Origin: Osedax fenrisi
Lineage: Eukaryota; Annelida; Polychaeta; Sabellida; Siboglinidae
Direction of reading: 5' to 3'
DNA: 64,000 bases
Assembly (NCBI GenBank): GCA_964019155.1
Contig: OZ025241.1
Coordinates: forward strand, 61,626,198 to 61,690,197
The notes beneath the pieces were generated by a model that worked only from the letters and a program-made list of their open reading frames with translations, had not been told where the DNA came from and searched no databases. Below are positions 59,433 to 64,000 of this stretch, one piece after another (the stretch's first letter is position 1; each line of letters starts with the position of its first letter). Made by a program: the position numbers and the translations under genes.

Positions 59433-60830
59433 ATATAAACATAAAAAATAAACATTAAACAAACTAAAACTACAAAAAAACTAAATGATATTCAACTAAA
59501 CAATGCTATTTTAGCTCTATCTTAAAACGCTAAGGATAAATAACTAATGGAGGTAATTACTTTGTTTTTTAGTATTCAGCAGATACTTTCCTCCATCATA
59601 TAAATTCTGTTTTTATATAAATATAGTTAATTAAAATGGTGGACAAAATATAGTCTCAATTAGGTAAATATTTATTTTTTATTTTTGTCATTAAAATGCA
59701 AGTTTATCATCATTTATTTAATTATTATAAAATATAATAATAAATCCAACAGGATTCATATAGATGTATATTTAAAATGTACAGTAAAAATTTCAGATAC
59801 AAACAGAATAAAAAAATAGTAGGAATTTACATTAAAAGTTTAATATATAAAATGTAAGTAAATATAATACATACAATTTCCTATTAATTTCAAATATTTA
59901 TTATATCGATTACGTTCATAAAACATTTATATTGATTTAAATAAAATTATTAAACATATTTAACTAGAGCCTCCCCACAAGATAATATTTAATGTTTGGA
60001 TTATTTCTGTCAGTATGGTATACTTTGTTTATTTTATAGGTAGTATTCGACCTGCGTTAGAGATTTTTAAAAATGCCGATAATATTTTACTATAGAAATA
60101 ATAATACCACTATTTCATATATTGAATTCACGTGTCAATTACATTACAAACAAATCATTTTAAAATAGAGCTAACCATCAATACACCTTAATTATTATTA
60201 TACACTACTATTATAATATATTAAATAATTTGTTATTGAATTCAATATATATTAATATATAAATATATTAATATAATAATGTTAACAATTTTTCTTTGAA
60301 GATAATTTCTAAAATATTTTTTTTTAAATGTTGCACAATTAAAATAATACAATTAACCTTATTACTAATTCAGTTGATTGACAAATTTTTATAAAATATT
60401 TCGTAAACTTTTTTTTCTAATATCAAATTTCTCATATTTAAAATTTTAAATAGTGAATAAATTAACATTTTGTATATATATATATATTTATATATATATA
60501 TATATTATGTACGTGTTTTTGTACGCAATATTATCTTTTCTTTTATTAAATCGGATATAAGTTTAAAGTGATACTTTGTATAATTTGTTTCAATACTTAC
60601 TATACAACAACTAGAAAATCACTATATATATGGTCTAATATTGATACATATATTTCTAGTATACTTAAATAAGTTTAGGAGTTATATATATATATATAGA
60701 GAGAGAGAAAGAGAGCGAGAAAGAGAGAAGGAGCGATTTTCTCTCTCTCGCGACTATATAGCTTTATATATCGTAACACATACAAACGGTCGCACACACA
60801 CACTCACACACACACACTTGTATCTCACAG
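59433..60830. other. AT-rich intron sequence
   Basis: Low-complexity AT-rich sequence. It ends in a purine run (gagagagaaagagagcgagaaag, 60700-60730) and a (CA)n run just before exon 19. No coding sequence before 60831. Confidence 0.5.
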
Positions 60831-60983
60831 GGCCTGTGAACAGGGATGACAACAAAATAAACACTGACGAATACGCCGTCGTTAAGGCGGTCGCCATCTT
60901 TGTTGCTATGGTAACCGTATTCACTGTTTACATCGGAATGCTGATACGCATCTACGGTCAATCAGCTTATCGAAGGCGTAAGA
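60831..60983 (+). CDS. Exon 19: juxtamembrane stalk and transmembrane helix
   Basis: Acceptor ttgtatctcacag, phase 1 in, phase 1 out before GTTAGT (60984). After PVNRDDNKINTDEYAVVK comes one hydrophobic helix, AVAIFVAMVTVFTVYIGMLI. It is followed by basic residues (RIYGQSAYRRRK) that act as a stop-transfer signal and set a type I topology with the C-terminus in the cytosol. It is the only membrane segment besides the signal peptide. Confidence 0.92.
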
Positions 60984-61308
60984 GTTAGTGTCCTTACTCT
61001 ATATATATATATATATATAATACTATTATATTAGTGCAATTTTTATATATAATTTAATAATTATAAATATATTACCTATCACTTATTATAAATTGTATAA
61101 TAATATAAGATTCGTATGATTGATGAGTTATATTAATTATTTCAATACTATTAGCTTCAGGTTCAGTCGTATTAATCCCTAATCTCGTATGCATATATAT
61201 ATATATATATATATTAATGTATTTATATAAATATATTTATATTATTAGTATATTATACACTAATTAAACACCTTTTCCCCATTGTGTTAACCACGCCCCC
61301 TCGCGTAG

Positions 61309-61905
61309 AGAAACGATTCCGAGGCTGGATGATAAAGCACCGTCTAGAATTGAACTCATTCGAAGACATCAACTCCTCGTACTTCTCGTCCACGAACACC
61401 TTCGACGACTCTCAACTAGACGCGTTCGCCCCGGCCCCTATCGTCCAGGGAGACAACTGTCCACCGCCCGATGAACAAGGTCCACTTGACCACCGACTGG
61501 ACGCCTATCGGGTCAGGGAACGCCTCCTCGGCACACGTCGGAACGCCCTCGTCACCGAGAACTATGACCTACTTAACGAACATCGCACGGCCGTGGTAGC
61601 GAATAAGGAGGAGGCGTATTTAGCGGAGTTGCGGCAACTACAAAAGCTGGAACAAACTCGACAACAACGACTCGAACAACAACAACACGACGACGACGAG
61701 CGGCGCCACCTAGGAGATGACAACGACGGCGAAGGCTACGACCTCTGGCACTTCCTGACCTCTAAACACCTGCTCGATAACCACGACGACTCTAGCTACC
61801 TCGGCAACACCGATATCAGCGGTCAAAACTCCTCTAACGGTCAAGTAGACGAACGGGTTGACGTCACTCCCTCTGATGGCGAGGAGGAGAGACCACAACA
61901 CACCG
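61309..61905 (+). CDS. Exon 20: cytoplasmic tail, first part
   Basis: Acceptor ccccctcgcgtag, phase 1 in, phase 1 out at GTTAGC (61906). Reading on without splicing gives a stop three bases later (TAG 61908-61910), so an alternative shorter tail ending here is conceivable. It continues the basic juxtamembrane stretch (KRFRGWMIKHR). A glutamine- and charge-rich helix follows (AELRQLQKLEQTRQQRLEQQ), and then an acidic region. Tyrosine motifs: ENYDLL (YxxL), EAYLAEL, SSYLGN. No kinase or other enzyme domain. It is the longest exon and very GC-rich. Confidence 0.9.
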
Positions 61906-62664
61906 GTTAGCATTCAATACAGTATAATGACGTACTATTAGGTCACAATCACCACTATTTACGAATAACAATCGCGATTGTTCTAGATTGCAAGTATGGT
62001 CTCAGATTTATATTTAGAAAACACGCGCATCAGTTTACGGAAACTAGTATATTTGATCACCGGAAGTAGATTTAAGAATACTATGAGATACATTCTATGA
62101 AATACTTCTTACGTTTACTTTATATATTCATATATATGTTAAGGGCGCGCGAAACCTTCGTTTATATTTTTATCAACACCAATATGTTAATTATATAATA
62201 ATTATTAACCCTTAGTGGTACTTTATTAATAACATTTTCTATATTTATATTGTATTTATTAACTTTTAAGTTATCCTTAATAATATAATGATGGAGTAGA
62301 TAATTTTAAAATCATCATTATATTTAGAGTATAAATAAGTTATGCCTATATATCTATATGTTTGATGTATATGAATGTCTATTCATATTCGGGTTCTTTA
62401 TAAGCGATATTTAATACTTATTAACAATACTAGTTATATTACAAATATATAATAGGACATTCATAAATATATATAACTAATAAATATGTTAATATATTTA
62501 TATATATTCCTACTTTAATAAATATTTCCACGTAAACGTCACATTTATATAATTTATCATTATTAGTTAAATATTAGTTAAATAAAAAAATTATATATAT
62601 ATAAATAAATATGTTGTATATTGTATATATATATACTATTTAACTAAATGTTTAAAATGCACAG

Positions 62665-63209
62665 AGTTCTTTAAAACGAGAAATAAAGGAAAACCTAGAA
62701 AGGAAGACGGAGGAAAGCAAGCAGACACGTCGAGCCTCGGCTACCTGCGACAGAAGATGAACCACTACGCCAAGGAGGTGTTCACGCGACCGGTAACCAT
62801 GACAACCGTGGCGGAAGATGGGGTGGTAACGGATGCCGACGTATCGACGAGACCGCCCGTGGGTAACGATAGGAGAAGATCTAGGCGTCACGGTCCGCTG
62901 AACACCACGCTAGCCGGCCGTGATGCAGACGTGAGCCCGTCACCACCACCGATAGGGTCCGCTACTACAACCGATGCGGAGAACCCGGCTAGTTCCATGT
63001 ACACTCACTACGAGGACGCCGTCTACACCGCTATACCCACTGTGGGGGACCTCACGTCGCGAGGCAACCGGTTACTCGATACCACGGTGGACTATATCAC
63101 TTACGGAGCCGAGCGGGTTGTCGACACCGGAAATAGAGTCGACGACGCGGAGGGACGGGGTAAGAAACGCAAGAAACGCAAGAAATACGGGGAATTTCAG
63201 ATAAATTAG
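62665..63209 (+). CDS. Exon 21: cytoplasmic C-terminus and stop
   Basis: Acceptor aaatgcacag, phase 1 in; stop TAG at 63207-63209. Basic start (FFKTRNKGKPRKED), proline/serine-rich middle, then a tyrosine cluster MYTHYEDAVYTAI and TVDYITYGAER, and a final polybasic run GKKRKKRKKYGEFQIN. The spaced tyrosines resemble SH2-docking or ITIM/ITAM-like signals without matching a strict consensus. The KKRKKRKK cluster resembles a nuclear localisation signal or a phosphoinositide-binding patch. Confidence 0.9.
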
Positions 63210-63314
63210 ACTAATATTGATTGTAACTAGTTCTTAGTTTAATAGATGAATATATACGCTCGATATGTGTACGTATACATGTATAAGATTGCGATCATAC
63301 TTATGTGAAAGTAT

Positions 63315-63320
63315 AATAAA
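63315..63320 (+). terminator. AATAAA polyadenylation signal
   Basis: A canonical AATAAA 106 bases after the stop codon is the first on the plus strand downstream of exon 21, and is followed by T-rich sequence. Confidence 0.6.
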
Positions 63321-63459
63321 TAGTAATTTTAAAATTAAGTATCACAATAATATGTCTAGTGAGCTACCAATTTTCTATATTATTAACAATTTTAAATTTA
63401 TTTTTAAATTAATAAATAAATTTATAATATAATTATTATTCATTACATATATATAACTT

Positions 63460-63462
<3 letters not shown>

Positions 63463-63548
<86 letters not shown>
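63463..63548. repeat. Long (TA)n microsatellite
   Basis: About 86 bp of uninterrupted TA, the longest pure tract in the window, directly joined to the 5' end of a SINE. Confidence 0.97.
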
Positions 63549-63551
<3 letters not shown>

Positions 63552-63814
63552 TGTGTGGCTAAGGCGTCAGACACGGGTTCGAGCCTCGTCCGGTACATTA
63601 ATTAATTTTATAAAATGGGTCTTAAAATATTATTTAGAAGTGATCTTATATAATTGTGTATAAATAAATGATCGGCTTCCGTTAAATCCATGGATTCCTT
63701 AACACGAGAGCGGCTTCAAAGGGACATTAGAGCCATATATGGTTATAAGTGAAAACTTCATCTAAGTTCCTTGATGGGATGAAAGGACTCCACCAAATAA
63801 AAATAACAATAACA

Positions 63815-63817
<3 letters not shown>
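63549..63817 (+). mobile_element. SINE family 1, copy with a deleted Pol III head
   Basis: Compared with 5914 and 25672, this copy lacks the bases after gtgtggct (A-box interrupted: gtgtggctaaggcg) and the cacaagcagtagga segment, while keeping the B-box gggttcgagcc and the full body and tail. It starts inside one TA tract and ends in another (63818-63858). Confidence 0.85.
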
Positions 63818-63861
<44 letters not shown>

Positions 63862-63914
63862 ACCTAATACATACACTATAACAATACTTTGTCTTATATT
63901 TTATTACTCATTAC

Positions 63915-63918
<4 letters not shown>

Positions 63919-63967
<49 letters not shown>
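63919..63967. repeat. (TA)n microsatellite
   Basis: About 49 bp of TA. The 17-bp sequence after it, acctaatacatacactataa, also follows the TA tract ending at 63858, so the TA tract and its flank are locally duplicated. Confidence 0.9.
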
Positions 63968-63969
<2 letters not shown>

Positions 63970-64000
63970 CCTAATACATACACTATAATGATGCATGATC

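Larger units (their letters stand above)
8048..63209 (+). other. Large 21-exon gene for a single-pass membrane receptor-like protein (gene overview)
   Basis: Twenty-one exons on the plus strand join into one frame of about 1,420-1,435 codons. From the N-terminus: a signal peptide; an N-terminal region with six N-glycosylation sequons; cysteine-rich repeats coded by pairs of small exons; an Ig-like domain (exons 12-13); a probable second one (14-16); a PKD-like domain (17-18); a transmembrane helix (19); a cytoplasmic tail of about 385 residues (19-21); and a stop at 63207-63209. Intron phases match at every junction except exon 12/13, where the 3' end of exon 12 is uncertain. The exons are GC-rich islands in AT-rich DNA. 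I do not recognise the family. The architecture suggests a cell-surface adhesion or recognition receptor, which is inference. Introns are 0.18-10 kb and full of transposons. Confidence 0.75.

Noticed and set aside
60641..60830. Frame upstream of the transmembrane exon as a separate N-terminus
   Set aside because: It runs through purine and CA simple repeats; the clear ctcacag acceptor at 60824-60830 and phase match with exon 18 make it intronic.
8048..63209. Identification as the gamete fusogen HAP2/GCS1 or another viral-type class II fusion protein
   Set aside because: Size and single TM would be compatible, but the Ig and PKD signatures and the repeated CxxC modules do not fit that family, and I saw no conserved HAP2 block.

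Overview
The window is eukaryotic, almost certainly from an invertebrate animal with a very AT-rich genome. There are dozens of (TA)n tracts, short spliced exons separated by kilobase introns, tRNA-derived SINEs, several clades of non-LTR retrotransposon, Ty3/gypsy elements, and hAT, pogo-like and other MITEs. There are no operons, ribosome-binding sites or rRNA genes. I cannot name the phylum from the sequence.

The main content is one plus-strand gene running from about 8.05 to 63.21 kb. I assembled it from 21 exons (8048-63209) with the reading phase followed from exon to exon. It predicts a single-pass membrane protein of about 1,420-1,435 residues. In order: a signal peptide; an N-terminal region; a run of cysteine-rich repeats, each spread over two small phase-0 exons with CxxC motifs; an Ig-like domain and probably a second; a PKD-like beta-sandwich; one transmembrane helix; and a cytoplasmic tail of about 385 residues rich in tyrosine motifs and ending in a polybasic cluster. 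I do not recognise the family. The overall form is that of an adhesion, self-recognition or gamete-surface receptor, but that is inference. Its 5' splice sites are mostly GTTAGT-like rather than GTAAGT.

The left edge (about 0.97-2.12 kb) carries two coding exons on the minus strand of a second, divergently transcribed gene, of which only an internal part is visible.

The introns are packed with mobile DNA. 4.6-7.8 kb: a MITE, two SINEs and a GGGGAAAGT-ended MITE. 9-13.7 kb: LINE fragments. 14-18.6 kb: MITEs and dispersed repeats. 19.8-21.4 kb: a LINE relic and a 1-kb MITE. 22.85-25.56 kb: a hAT element inside another hAT-like element. 26.3-26.8 kb: a pogo-like MITE. 27.09-31.84 kb: a young Ty3/gypsy element on the minus strand with near-identical 195-bp LTRs and a UUUAAAC frameshift site. 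35-37 kb: two more MITEs. 40.5-42.4 kb: a fold-back element and a LINE. 44.3-45 kb: a MITE. 46.9-49.7 kb: a decayed second Ty3 element. 49.7-52.0 kb: an RTE-like LINE. 52.1-57 kb: MITEs, a reverse SINE and two minus-strand LINEs. 57.6-58.5 kb: a MITE. 59.2 kb: a LINE tail. 63.5 kb: a SINE.

The exons are GC-richer than their surroundings, and this is how most were found. All exon boundaries are read by eye from splice signals, phase and protein character; none has been confirmed by transcript data.
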